A stretch of DNA of 64,000 nucleotides from UBA5239 sp040391785 (GCA_040391785.1 JBEBXH010000007.1:55416-119415), one strand, 5' to 3'. Shown: positions 1-8,529, counted from the stretch's first letter. The notes: generated by a model not told the origin, from the letters alone. Translations and numbers: made by a program.

Positions 1-2400
1 ACAGGCGGTATACATCAAAGCTATTTCAGGAACAGCTTCTTTGGCTAGTTTGCAGATTTCCACGAGATCGTCCTGCTTCAAATTGCGCGAGGCGGGTTCA
101 TCTTCGATTTCGATGGTGTAACGATTGAACGGAATGCGGTGGCGTTCGAAAATCCCGGCAATACCGCGGATGTACTCCTGCCAGGCATTGCGCCAGGCCG
201 AGGTGCCGCGCTTGAACTGCGGGGTCAGCTCGGAAAATGCCTTGAAAGCGCTGTATACCGCGACAAAACTTATTTCATCCCGGATACCATATTTTTCCGC
301 GTATTCCAAGTCCTGCATGATCCGTTTTTCGGCGGCGGTTATCTGTTTGCCGGTCCGGAAACCGTTGGCATCGTACTCGAAATCGAATCCCCATGGACTG
401 ATCTGAAACGCCCGGATGTCTTCGTCTACCATGATTTTGAAAATATCCTCATTCAGGGCATTGCGCCAGGCAAAACGCGGAACGGCCGGTGTCCGGTCCA
501 GCACAATCGGCAGAATTTCAAGCTCAAATGGAATATCCGCCACCGCGCCCTCCATAAACCATTGGCCGTTCTTTTTTCCCATTTTCATGGGTTCGCCCAG
601 CGGAATGACCCGCAATGTGCCGCGGTAAATGCCTGGCTTGGCCCCGGTAGCGTCGAAATTGACCCAGCACATGCCGGAATCGCCGGGCGGCGCGTGAATA
701 GTCCGGGAGGCGTCCAGAGGGGCCAGCGGATCGAAGCGCCGGGGGCCGTCCTGATTTTCACTTTCCTTGACCCGGACGGCACGCAGTATGGAAATCTTCT
801 CTACCGGAAAACCGGTGAGCCCTTCGACTTCCTGCGCATTGTCCTCCCGGCTGAAAAGAAGAATGCGGTATTCTTCCATCTGTCCTGTAAGGTTGGTTAC
901 CGCGAAACGAAACGGAATTCTTTCGTTAACCGCGCCGCGGACCCGGATTTTGGCGACTGGCTCGGAGATCCGGTCCGGAAGCAGCGGCGCCAGAGTCGAG
1001 GCCGTCGTTTCCATCGGCGTAACGGCAAAGCGCCGGGTCCCGAGCTTCGCATAGAGCTGCAGCTGGTTGAGTTTTTCGAGCCCGTCCTGGAAAACCGCCG
1101 GGTCGGCGGTCTGCTTCATTTCGGCGAGTATTTCCCGCGCGGCGGCCTGTATTTGTACCGGAAACACCGCCGCTGTTTTTTCCTGTCCCGGCAGCGTCTC
1201 TGAGCGCCATACTGCCAGCGGTCCGTTCAGCAATATTCCGAACCGCGATTTATCGTGGAAATTGTTTTCCACCGGCGACCAGCTGCTGAATTCATTGGTG
1301 GAAAGATTCTGGCGAATCACATTGAATCCGAGCGGAGATACCGTCTGCGGCGGTTTGTCCCAGCCGAGCAACCGGTAGGGAACGGCCATTTCCGCGGTCC
1401 AACCGCCGGGAGTACGGGATACCTCAACTTGCCACGGCACGGCTTTCACCGCCGCCGGGCCGCCGAATCCCGTGAATACTGCTCCACCGGCCGTGACCAC
1501 CAGCTGAGTCAGGCTGCGGTCGTTCCCGACCGGGGCGAAAAATACTTCCAGCAAGTCGTCTTCCCAGATTTTCCGGGGATCTTTTTCCGCCGCTCCGGCG
1601 GACATCCTGATGTTCTCCGGTTCGGGCGTCAGGCACTCAAATTTGAAGCGGAATCCATCTGCGTCCGTTGTGACTTTGAAGCGGGTTTGTGCCAGCGGCG
1701 GCGCTCCGGTTTTGCGAAGGGTGAAGCCGCTGTTTTCACTGCCGTCCGCAATGGCAAAGCATTTTTTGGGAACCAGTTTCGCAGCCGTCTCCGGCTGAGC
1801 CGGGATGAGCGCGGAGCGTTCCTTCACTTCCACATTGTCCACCAGCAGATAATCGCCGATCTTTTCCTTCAACTGATCCTGCTGCCGGGAATCGCCCCAG
1901 AAACCGGCCGAAATCGCCGCTCGCTCGGTGTCGGGTCCCGTCCTGAAACTACCGCGCAGCGTGGTCCATTCGCCGGGTAGTTTCACCATGCCGACCCTGT
2001 CGATCTCGGTAAGTTTCTCCAGCTGCCCCAAGGCCGCACCCTGCTTCCAGCCGACGCCCTTGATGAAAACCCGTTCGCCCTGGCCCTTGATCGACAGCGT
2101 ATAGGTGTAAACCGTATCCGGCTTGACCTTGAAACCGGGCAGCCCTTTCTTCCCGCCGATCAACATATGCCCGTTGATGGTCCGGAAGTCGCCGTCATAA
2201 GCGTATTTGCGGATTTCGAGCCGGGCACATTTGTTCCAGGATGCCGGCTCGGTGAAAAGCGACAGTTCTACGCAATCGTTATGGCTGAGCATGCTGTATT
2301 CGCCGTCAAACGGCAAGTTCAAGTCCGGGTTCCGGATCAGGCTGTCGCCCCATCCGGTGGTGACTAAAAAAACAATTAGTAGTGTCAGCCATTTTTTCAT
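1..2400 (-). CDS. Secreted carbohydrate-binding/glycosidase-like protein (cassette A), 3' end outside the window
   Basis: This frame stays open for exactly 800 codons from the ATG at 2400 to the window edge, so the C-terminus is missing. The N-terminus is a signal peptide (MKKWLTLLIVFLVTTGWGDS). Residues about 20-185 read like a CBM4/9-type beta-sandwich with the usual tail LLVDNVEVKE. Residues about 200-385 resemble a family 9 carbohydrate-binding or DOMON fold (WEDDLLEVFFAP, later WTAEMAVPYRLLGW). The rest, with EIEDEPASRN near the edge, resembles the barrel part of DUF4091-type glycosidase-like proteins. It begins 14 bases after the pseudopilin gene and is the last visible gene of the regulator-pseudopilin-enzyme operon. 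The substrate cannot be told. Extracytoplasmic glycan recognition is inferred. Confidence 0.8.
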   Translation of the reverse strand, partial: MKKWLTLLIVFLVTTGWGDSLIRNPDLNLPFDGEYSMLSHNDCVELSLFTEPASWNKCARLEIRKYAYDGDFRTINGHMLIGGKKGLPGFKVKPDTVYTYTLSIKGQGERVFIKGVGWKQGAALGQLEKLTEIDRVGMVKLPGEWTTLRGSFRTGPDTERAAISAGFWGDSRQQDQLKEKIGDYLLVDNVEVKERSALIPAQPETAAKLVPKKCFAIADGSENSGFTLRKTGAPPLAQTRFKVTTDADGFRFKFECLTPEPENIRMSAGAAEKDPRKIWEDDLLEVFFAPVGNDRSLTQLVVTAGGAVFTGFGGPAAVKAVPWQVEVSRTPGGWTAEMAVPYRLLGWDKPPQTVSPLGFNVIRQNLSTNEFSSWSPVENNFHDKSRFGILLNGPLAVWRSETLPGQEKTAAVFPVQIQAAAREILAEMKQTADPAVFQDGLEKLNQLQLYAKLGTRRFAVTPMETTASTLAPLLPDRISEPVAKIRVRGAVNERIPFRFAVTNLTGQMEEYRILLFSREDNAQEVEGLTGFPVEKISILRAVRVKESENQDGPRRFDPLAPLDASRTIHAPPGDSGMCWVNFDATGAKPGIYRGTLRVIPLGEPMKMGKKNGQWFMEGAVADIPFELEILPIVLDRTPAVPRFAWRNALNEDIFKIMVDEDIRAFQISPWGFDFEYDANGFRTGKQITAAEKRIMQDLEYAEKYGIRDEISFVAVYSAFKAFSELTPQFKRGTSAWRNAWQEYIRGIAGIFERHRIPFNRYTIEIEDEPASRNLKQDDLVEICKLAKEAVPEIALMYTAC

Positions 2401-2414
2401 AGATCGTTTTCCTT

Positions 2415-3074
2415 TCATTTCCATTCTTCCGCCTGGCAATGGATGAATTTCTCGTGTTCGAAGATATTGGTTCCCAGTACATGCCCGTCGGCAAACAGGA
2501 TGTTGGCATTGTTCGTGTGCGGCAATGCCAGGGCATCCGGCCATTTCCAATGTTCGTTGTTGTACCAGTTGCTGATATAATACCATTTGGCCGCCTTTCC
2601 TTTTTCCAGGAATATCGAACTTTGTGACGGTTTGCGGATATTCTTCATGATCTGCCACTTATAATATGAATCGCTCAGGGTGCCGTTGTAGATGTAGTTG
2701 GCAGAGAGCACATTCTGGTCGAGCAGCGGGTTGCCGGGGCAGTCCTGTACCGAATTTTTCATCCAGTCGATCTGGACGCCGTTTTCTTCCTGATAATACA
2801 GCCCGAGGTAATCCGCGGCAAAACGCGATACTTTGGTACTCCACCAACGCGCGCCGGAGCTCCATTCCGCCGGCGGGAAAAAATGTTCCCGGTTGTCATC
2901 CAGATAGGTGTGGAGATAAAGCCCGGTCTGCTTCAGATTGCTCATGCATTTGGCCCCCATTCCTTTCTGGCGGGCCGAGTTCAGTGCCGGCAGCAGCATG
3001 GCCGCTAAAATCGCTATAATCGCAATTACTACCAGCAACTCTATCAGTGTAAAATTTCTTTTTCTGAATTCCAT
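2415..3074 (-). CDS. Pseudopilin-like protein with H-X9-DG motif (cassette A)
   Basis: The 219-residue protein starts with a type IV pilin/type II secretion pseudopilin N-helix: short basic leader MEFRKRN, then FTLIELLVVIAIIAILAA with Glu at +5. The residue before the Phe is Asn, not the Gly expected by prepilin peptidase. The C-terminal part holds H-TNNANILFA-DGHV, the H-X9-DG motif of pilin-like proteins expanded in Planctomycetes and Lentisphaerae. A strong ribosome site (GGAGGAGG) precedes the ATG. It lies 20 bases after the regulator gene and 14 bases before the secreted protein gene, so one transcript is likely. The role is not established; surface fibre, adhesin or secretion component are all possible. 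Confidence 0.85.
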   Translation of the reverse strand: MEFRKRNFTLIELLVVIAIIAILAAMLLPALNSARQKGMGAKCMSNLKQTGLYLHTYLDDNREHFFPPAEWSSGARWWSTKVSRFAADYLGLYYQEENGVQIDWMKNSVQDCPGNPLLDQNVLSANYIYNGTLSDSYYKWQIMKNIRKPSQSSIFLEKGKAAKWYYISNWYNNEHWKWPDALALPHTNNANILFADGHVLGTNIFEHEKFIHCQAEEWK

Positions 3075-3094
3075 AGAGCTTCCTCCTCCGGTTT

Positions 3095-4186
3095 TTACTG
3101 ACCGTTCAGGCCTGTTTTTCGTATTTTAAGATAAGTTGGAATTTTAATCAATCGGCAACTGCGGTCTTCCGGGTGCTGCATCGCCAGGGCAAAAAGCTCG
3201 TTCATGGCGCGGCAGGTCTCGCGGTGCGAATACCCTATGCTGGTCAGCATTGGTTCTTCAAATGCGGCAAAGCCATGACTTTCCAGATCGTCGAAACTGA
3301 TCAGTTGCAGGTCTGATCCGGGTCGGATGCCCTGTTTCTGCAACGACTCCACCAGCCCGGTGGAAATGAAATCACTGGTCACAAAAACCGTTTTGCCCAC
3401 CAAATCGCGCCCCAATTCAATACCGGTCTGGTAGCCGCAGAGGCGGCCGCTGTCGCCATTCGGCAGTACCAACGGTACGAACCGGATTTTCGCGGTCGGT
3501 ACCCCACGCAACCGTGCTTCTTTGAAAAATTCGACCGCCCGCTGCATGGTATCGCAGTATTTGGTCGTCAAGATGACCAGATCCAACTTCTCCGGGGCCG
3601 GCAGACGCCCGAAAACCTCGTCCATGCATGACGACAGCGTCGATACCACCTGATGAAACGGCCAGGGACCGGCATAGGAAACCCCGTACACCACGACCGG
3701 CTTGCCGGAAGCCCGCAGGATTTTCTGCAATTCATCGGTAATATACCCGTTCATGGTGGTGACGATGTCAGCATCTTCAAGCTCAACAGGATTCACGGTG
3801 CCGCCGGTATCGTCATTTACCTGGACGGTTTTGACCGTGTGACGCTGCTTCTGTAATTCATCCAGAATCAAATCCTCGGAAATCGTCTGCATGGCGCGGT
3901 CCATCGGAGCCCCCAGGATGAACTGCTTGTGGCCGCAGTAGGCGATCCGGTAGTTGGCGGCGGAATTTTCCCGGACAAAAGTGCCGCTTCCCTGCTTACG
4001 GTAAAGAATACCGTCTTCCACCAGGTTATTGATCGCTTTGTTGGCGGTCAGCAGCGAAACATTGTATCGCTTCGCCAGTTTCCGCGCCGAAATGACCTGC
4101 CGCCCTGATTCCAGGCATTGATCCGCCAGTTCTTTTTTCAGCAATGCGGAAATTTCTCTATAACCTGTTTTGTCCTGTACGATCAC
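3095..4186 (-). CDS. GntR-type DNA-binding / LacI-type sensor transcriptional regulator (cassette A)
   Basis: This is a 363-residue one-component regulator. Residues about 1-75 form a GntR winged helix (ARKLAKRYNVSLLTANKAINNL, then VEDGILYRKQGSGTFV). Residues about 80-355 form a LacI/GalR periplasmic-binding-like sensor (SFDDLESHGFAAFEEPMLTSIGY). This is the architecture of AraR-like sugar regulators. The start is GTG at 4186; no ATG fits the domain. A consensus promoter lies just upstream, and the gene heads the cassette A operon. It probably senses a sugar released by the cassette's enzymes and represses the operon; the ligand is unknown. Confidence 0.88.
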   Translation of the reverse strand: MIVQDKTGYREISALLKKELADQCLESGRQVISARKLAKRYNVSLLTANKAINNLVEDGILYRKQGSGTFVRENSAANYRIAYCGHKQFILGAPMDRAMQTISEDLILDELQKQRHTVKTVQVNDDTGGTVNPVELEDADIVTTMNGYITDELQKILRASGKPVVVYGVSYAGPWPFHQVVSTLSSCMDEVFGRLPAPEKLDLVILTTKYCDTMQRAVEFFKEARLRGVPTAKIRFVPLVLPNGDSGRLCGYQTGIELGRDLVGKTVFVTSDFISTGLVESLQKQGIRPGSDLQLISFDDLESHGFAAFEEPMLTSIGYSHRETCRAMNELFALAMQHPEDRSCRLIKIPTYLKIRKTGLNGQ

Positions 4187-4221
4187 CGTTATACCTGCTG
4201 GATAAACACTTTCTTTGCTAT

Positions 4222-4250
4222 ATTATACACATATATTCAGCTTCTGTCAA
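4222..4250 (-). promoter_or_regulatory. Sigma-70 promoter of cassette A
   Basis: On the reverse strand a perfect -35 box TTGACA (4250-4245) is followed after 17 bases by a perfect -10 box TATAAT (4227-4222). The start codon of the regulator is about 35 bases downstream. The spacer contains the alternating ATATATGTGTATA, a possible operator. This is the clearest promoter for the regulator-pseudopilin-secreted protein operon. Confidence 0.75.
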
Positions 4251-4505
4251 TAGGCGAACATTTTATTTCTAAAAACTTTTATTTAAGCATAAGAATATGT
4301 ATACACTTATATAACACCTGTTATTATTCTGCAACCGCTACTTTTCCATGGCTTCGAGCACGGCGATTCCTCAAAAAGCCGGGTAAAGGACGGAAAGACA
4401 GTTAAGCTTCGAGCGGAGGCCGTCTTTTGCGTCATTTCCGTCTTTGGAGAGTAGTCTCAACTGCGGCATCCTTACTGTTTAAGGGATTATTTACAAATTA
4501 AAATC

Positions 4506-4552
4506 TTGCATTTTCGGGGGTTTCGGGGTATACTATAAGTGAAATGATTCAC
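4506..4552 (+). promoter_or_regulatory. Promoter and small palindrome before the 116-residue membrane protein
   Basis: TTGCAT (4506-4511), a 17-base spacer and TATACT (4529-4534) make a good sigma-70 promoter. GTGAA-ATGA-TTCAC (4539-4552) lies at the expected transcription start and could be an operator or a small hairpin. The rest of the gap 4251-4505 shows no gene; it holds AT-rich sequence and a degenerate stretch around 4380-4450 with short cgtctttgcgtcatttccgtc-like repeats. Confidence 0.55.
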
Positions 4553-4569
4553 AGAAGGAAATCGCGGTC

Positions 4570-4920
4570 ATGAAAATTGTAGTCACACTGATTCTGGTAA
4601 TCCTGATTGTAACCGGCGGCATCTTCGTCGTCAAAAAATTCATGGCGCCCGCTGAAAAAAAGGCCGGCAATTTCGTACAGCAGGTGACTCCGGTCAAGGA
4701 TGAAACCGAGGTCCGCCAGGCCGCCCCGCTCCAGAATACCAGCGCCGTGGAAAGCGCCGCCAAACCGGTACGCTCCGCCGCCGATCCCGGCGACCAGAAC
4801 CTGAGCACGGCCAACACGCCCGTGGCCAAAAGCCGCATCGGCCGTAAGATCAACCACATTTACAGCGACCACAACAAGGGCCTCGAAGCCCAGGCCGGCG
4901 CCGACGAAAAAGACGAATAA
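4570..4920 (+). CDS. Small single-pass membrane protein of unknown function
   Basis: The 116-residue protein has one N-terminal membrane helix (residues about 2-22, KIVVTLILVILIVTGGIFVV) followed by a polar, low-complexity, Ala/Lys/Glu/Asp-rich tail, probably disordered. The helix without a cleavage site suggests an anchored protein with its tail outside. A promoter and an AGAAGGAA ribosome site precede the ATG. I do not recognise a family. It stands alone between cassette A and the ribonucleotide reductase genes. Long frames on the opposite strand are judged to be shadows because this frame has the promoter, ribosome site and a sensible N-terminus. Confidence 0.6.
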   Translation: MKIVVTLILVILIVTGGIFVVKKFMAPAEKKAGNFVQQVTPVKDETEVRQAAPLQNTSAVESAAKPVRSAADPGDQNLSTANTPVAKSRIGRKINHIYSDHNKGLEAQAGADEKDE

Positions 4921-5123
4921 GCCGTTTCCAATTGACTGAAATATAGATTTTTCCTTTTTGTTCTGCGGAGCTCATTTTGTATTAATAGTTAGACTTTCGG
5001 CCTCAATAAGCTCGATATTCGCCTCGATTCCCCTTAACATTTTTCGTGCCAATTTTTCGCATCATTTACCTCATTCGGCATAAGTCGCTGATTGATAATG
5101 TCCAAAAACTTTCCAAATAAAAA

Positions 5124-5176
5124 ACACAATATATTGTGGTTTCTCCATTTGACGTATCAATATTATGTGTTATGTT
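5124..5176 (+). promoter_or_regulatory. Tandem NrdR-type boxes over the nrdD promoter
   Basis: ACACAATATATTGTGG (5124-5139) matches the NrdR box consensus acaCwAtATaTwGtgt closely. A weaker second copy lies at 5155-5170 (11 of 16 bases identical to the first). The centres are 31 bases apart, the spacing typical of NrdR box pairs. A promoter TTGACG (5149-5154), 16 bases, TATGTT (5171-5176) overlaps the second box, so NrdR binding would block transcription. The rest of 4921-5123 shows no gene. Confidence 0.75.
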
Positions 5177-5264
5177 AGAATTATGTAAGAAATAAACTCG
5201 GGGACGTTTATTGTCTTTGAGGAACGTGTTTTGAACTTAATCTTTTGCCGTGGAGGGGTGAATA

Positions 5265-7265
5265 ATGTTGCTGATCAAGCAGGTAAAGAAGCGAGACGGA
5301 CGAATTGTCGATTTTGAACCGGAAAGAATTACCCTGGCGATCGGCAAGGCACTGAAAGCCGCCGGCACCGACGACCAGAAACTGGGCAAGCTTTCCGAAA
5401 CCCTCTGCGACGATGTGCTCAAAGGACTTGAGAAGAAGAATTTCAATGAAACCGTGATCCCCGGCATCGAAGATATTCAGGACCTGGTTGAGCATGCTTT
5501 TATCAAGCGCGGCCTTTCCAAGGCGGCCAAGCTCTACATCCTCTACCGCGCCCAGCATGACAAAATGCGCGAGGGCAAAAAACTGATGATGGACGTGCAG
5601 GAACTCGTTTCCTCGTACCTCGACCAGAACGACTGGCGCGTAAATGAAAACTCGAACTCCGGTTACTCCTACGCAAGTCTGCTCAACCACGTCAGCGGCA
5701 CGGTCATCGCCCGCTACGCACTGTCGAACATGTATCCCAATGAAATAGCCGAGGCCCACACCGAGGGCGATTTCCATTTGCATGACCTCTCCTGCGGGAT
5801 CGTCGGGTACTGTGCCGGCTGGAGTTTGCGCCAGCTGCTGACGGATGGTTTCCGCGGCCGCGGCGGCCGGGCCAGCGCCTCGCCCGCCAAGCATTTCGAC
5901 ACCGCGGTCGGGCAGATCGTCAATTTCCTCTCCACACTGCAGACCGAGTGGGCCGGAGCCCAGGCGTTCAGCTCGTTCGATACCCTGCTGGCGCCGTTTG
6001 TGCGTGCCGACAAGCTCGATTACCAGGAAGTGCGGCAGGTCGTGCAGCAGTTGGTTTTCGGGCTGAACATCGCCAGCCGCTGGGGTCAGACGCCGTTCAC
6101 CAACCTGACCTTTGACTGGACCGTGCCGGATGACCTGAAGGACAGTCCGGTGATCATCGGCGGCAAGCTCGTCGACGGTACCCGCTACGGCGATTATCAG
6201 GTCGAAATGGACATGATCAACAAGGCGTTTCTTGAGGTCATGAGCAACGGCGACCGCGACGGCCGTATTTTCACTTTCCCGATCCCGACCTACAACATCA
6301 CCCGCGATTTCAACTGGGAAACGGAAAATGCCCAGCTGCTCTTTGAAGTCACCGGCAAATATGGCCTGCCTTATTTCCAGAACTTCATCAACAGCGAGTT
6401 GAACCCCGGCGACGTCCGCAGCATGTGCTGCCGCCTCCAGATGGATATCCGTGAGCTCCGCAACAAAACCGGCGGCCTTTTCGGCGCCGGCGAACAGACC
6501 GGCTCCATCGGCGTGGTCACCATCAATATGCCGCGCCTCGGCTATGTCTCCAAGGACAAGACCGAGTTCTTCGCCCGCCTCGACCGCCTGATGCGCCTAG
6601 GGATGGAATCGCTCGAAATCAAGCGCAAAGTGGTGCAGCGCCACCTCGATGGCGACCTGCTGCCCTATACCAAAACGTATCTCGGCACGCTGAAAAACCA
6701 TTTCAGCACCATCGGCCTGGTCGGTTTGAACGAAGCCTGCCTGAACTTCCTCGGCTGCTCGATCTGCGACAAGGAAGGTTCGGATTTTGCGCTCGAAGTG
6801 CTTGATTTCATGCGCGGCCGGATTGCCGATTTCCAGCAGGAAACCGGTCACATCTACAACCTCGAAGCGACCCCGGCCGAAGGCACCAGTTTCCGCCTTG
6901 CCCGGATCGACCGCAAGAAATTCCCGAGCATCATCTGCGCCGGCGATTCGAATCCGTATTACACGAATTCGTCGCAGTTGCCGGTGGGCTATACCGACGA
7001 CCTTTTTGAAGCGATCGACCTGCAGGAACCGCTACAGTGCAAATACACCGGCGGCACCGTTTTCCACGCGTTCCTCGGCGAGCGTATTGAGGACCACAAG
7101 CAGGTGGCCGACCTGGTCAAGCGGGTCTGTTACCGCTCGAAAATGCCGTATTTCACGCTGACGCCGTCGTTCAGCATCTGCCCGGTGCACGGTTACATCC
7201 CGGGCGCTCACGGCGAGTGCCCGCTGGAATCACCGGAAGAAGAAAACAAAGTCGTCGGAGAATAA
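5265..7265 (+). CDS. nrdD: Anaerobic (class III) ribonucleoside-triphosphate reductase, catalytic part without the glycyl radical domain
   Basis: The 666-residue protein makes deoxyribonucleotides under anoxic conditions. Residues about 3-90 are an ATP-cone (VKKRDGRIVDFEPERITLAI), the allosteric nucleotide sensor, followed by the NrdD ten-stranded barrel. The C-terminus reaches the zinc-site region (ICPVHGYIPGAHGECP) with Cys at about 639 and 652, then runs into PLESPEEENKVVGE and stops. The second CxxC and the glycyl radical loop, present in one chain in ordinary NrdD, are missing here. They lie in a separate gene at 7440-7580, 174 bases downstream. The two products presumably assemble. NrdR-type boxes upstream indicate control by nucleotide supply. 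Confidence 0.95.
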   Translation: MLLIKQVKKRDGRIVDFEPERITLAIGKALKAAGTDDQKLGKLSETLCDDVLKGLEKKNFNETVIPGIEDIQDLVEHAFIKRGLSKAAKLYILYRAQHDKMREGKKLMMDVQELVSSYLDQNDWRVNENSNSGYSYASLLNHVSGTVIARYALSNMYPNEIAEAHTEGDFHLHDLSCGIVGYCAGWSLRQLLTDGFRGRGGRASASPAKHFDTAVGQIVNFLSTLQTEWAGAQAFSSFDTLLAPFVRADKLDYQEVRQVVQQLVFGLNIASRWGQTPFTNLTFDWTVPDDLKDSPVIIGGKLVDGTRYGDYQVEMDMINKAFLEVMSNGDRDGRIFTFPIPTYNITRDFNWETENAQLLFEVTGKYGLPYFQNFINSELNPGDVRSMCCRLQMDIRELRNKTGGLFGAGEQTGSIGVVTINMPRLGYVSKDKTEFFARLDRLMRLGMESLEIKRKVVQRHLDGDLLPYTKTYLGTLKNHFSTIGLVGLNEACLNFLGCSICDKEGSDFALEVLDFMRGRIADFQQETGHIYNLEATPAEGTSFRLARIDRKKFPSIICAGDSNPYYTNSSQLPVGYTDDLFEAIDLQEPLQCKYTGGTVFHAFLGERIEDHKQVADLVKRVCYRSKMPYFTLTPSFSICPVHGYIPGAHGECPLESPEEENKVVGE

Positions 7266-7439
7266 GTAATTCAGGAACAAACGGTCAGCGGACCACCCGC
7301 CGCCGGCCGTAAAAAAATAACATTGCCGTGGATTCGCGCGAGTTTGGCAAGCTGAGGCTGATTCTGGGCCGGAAGCTCCTTCAGCGGGACAAGCAAACGG
7401 AAATACACGGCGAAAAATCAAAACAAGGAGAAGAGGAAA

Positions 7440-7580
7440 ATGGCAAAGTGTGGCGAAAAGACAGAAGTGTACAGCAGAGTATGTGGTTACTTCCGGCCTG
7501 TGACGAATTGGAACAAAGGAAAACGCGAAGAATTCAAAGATCGCAAAACCTACGCCGCTGAATGCGAATGCAAAAAATGA
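7440..7580 (+). CDS. Stand-alone glycyl radical domain of class III ribonucleotide reductase (split NrdD)
   Basis: This gene encodes only 46 residues. Residues 9-38 match the NrdD radical domain: EVYSRVCGYFRPVTNWNKGK then REEFKDRKTY, with Gly16 as the predicted radical site in RV-C-GY. It begins MAKCG, and Cys4 corresponds to the last zinc cysteine of the usual CPxCG knuckle, so the split falls inside the zinc site: the upstream protein keeps CP, this one supplies KCG. A clear ribosome site (AAGGAG, AGAGGA) precedes the ATG, and an intrinsic terminator follows. The tail carries an extra CEC. NrdG would install the radical here. Every key radical-loop residue is intact, so decay looks unlikely. 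Confidence 0.9.
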   Translation: MAKCGEKTEVYSRVCGYFRPVTNWNKGKREEFKDRKTYAAECECKK

Positions 7581-7595
7581 GCACAGCTCATTTTT

Positions 7596-7781
7596 GAGTT
7601 AAGAGTTAAGAATGAAGAGTTAAGAGTTGGTTCTGCTCTTCATTCGGAACTTTAACTCACACCATCGGGGCGGGCGAATTTTCAACCCGCCTTTTTTTGA
7701 AATTACTATTCTTTTATACTGCGTCAAGCTCCATGCACAAGAGTTTCTCAACTCTTAATTTTTAACTCTTAACTCTTAACT
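7596..7781. repeat. Heptamer repeat array and its inverted counterpart
   Basis: Five consecutive heptamers (GAGTTAA, GAGTTAA, GAATGAA, GAGTTAA, GAGTTGG) occupy 7596-7630. A complementary array (CAACTCT, TAATTTT, TAACTCT, TAACTCT, TAACT) lies at 7749-7781. The arms could pair into a long stem that encloses the terminator. The right arm ends four bases before the nrdG start codon and occupies the place where a ribosome binding site should be. Confidence 0.8.
7669..7698 (+). terminator. Intrinsic terminator after the glycyl radical gene
   Basis: GGCGGG (7669-7674) pairs with CCCGCC (7686-7691) across an 11-base loop and is followed by seven T. It should separate the nrdD transcript from nrdG, at least partly. 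Confidence 0.8.
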
Positions 7782-7785
7782 GATT

Positions 7786-8529
7786 ATGATTGTTCGGGGA
7801 TTACAACCTTTTTCGATGCTGGATTTTCCGGGAAAGTTCAGTTGCATCGTATTTGTGGGCGGCTGCAATTTCCGCTGTCCATACTGTCACAATCCGAGTC
7901 TGGTGTTCGATCCGGAGAGCCAGCCGGAGGTGACGCGCGAATATTTCTTTGATTTTCTGTCGAGGCGGCAGGGCCGTCTGGACGGAGTGGTGATTTCGGG
8001 CGGGGAGCCGACGCTGCATGCCGGCTTGCCCGGTTTCGTGGAAATGATTAAAAACATGGAATTCATGATCAAGCTCGATACCAACGGCACCAATCCGGAA
8101 ATGGTACGGCGGATTCATGAGGCAAATGCCATCGATTATATCGCCATCGACTACAAAGCGCCGGCCGCGAAATACGGCATGGTGACGCGGAATCCGGAGC
8201 TTGCCAAACTGGTGCACCGGACGATCCGTTATGCGGCGGAGCAGGGCATTCCGTTGGAGATGCGCACAACGGTGCATCGCGATCTGCTGGGGATTGAGGA
8301 TTTCCGTCAGATGCGGCGCGAGCTGGATGAATTGGGTGCGACGCGCTGGTATTTGCAGCAGTTCAATACGACCTCGCCGGAGCTGATCGATGATTCGCTG
8401 CTCGGGCGGCCGACTTATACGGATATGGAACTGCTGGATATAGCCGATGCCCTGGGCGGAGAAACCTATGCGCGCGGCCTGAGCGGTTCGCTGCTCAAAC
8501 ACCGCGGCGTAGTCAAAGTCAACAATTAA
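7786..8529 (+). CDS. nrdG: Anaerobic ribonucleotide reductase activating protein (radical SAM)
   Basis: The 247-residue radical SAM enzyme has the cluster motif CNFRCPYC (residues about 27-34) and the opening RGLQPFSMLDFPGKFSCIVF typical of the NrdG2/YjjW-like group of glycyl radical activases. It should use S-adenosylmethionine and a 4Fe-4S cluster to make the glycyl radical on the separate small NrdD protein. No ribosome binding site is visible: the sequence before the ATG is the right arm of the heptamer repeat. A terminator and repeat separate it from the reductase genes. Its stop overlaps the convergent btuD stop by four bases. Pyruvate formate-lyase activation is an alternative role, but the location argues for NrdD. 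Confidence 0.88.
   Translation: MIVRGLQPFSMLDFPGKFSCIVFVGGCNFRCPYCHNPSLVFDPESQPEVTREYFFDFLSRRQGRLDGVVISGGEPTLHAGLPGFVEMIKNMEFMIKLDTNGTNPEMVRRIHEANAIDYIAIDYKAPAAKYGMVTRNPELAKLVHRTIRYAAEQGIPLEMRTTVHRDLLGIEDFRQMRRELDELGATRWYLQQFNTTSPELIDDSLLGRPTYTDMELLDIADALGGETYARGLSGSLLKHRGVVKVNN

Noticed and set aside
139..1203. A forward frame of about 350 codons at the left edge
   Set aside because: The reverse strand carries an 800-codon open frame with signal peptide, CBM-like domains and operon context over the same bases; the forward translation has no domain character.
7328..7561. A 77-codon frame overlapping the glycyl radical gene
   Set aside because: It overlaps the 46-codon frame that carries an exact glycyl radical motif and has its own ribosome site; the 77-codon product has no recognisable features.
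5265..7580. Interpretation of the short nrdD as a frameshift pseudogene
   Set aside because: The two parts are separated by 174 bases containing stops, the second has a start codon and ribosome site, and all key residues are intact, so a functional split is more likely.
7596..7781. Possible CRISPR array
   Set aside because: Repeat units are only seven bases without spacers, and there are no cas genes.
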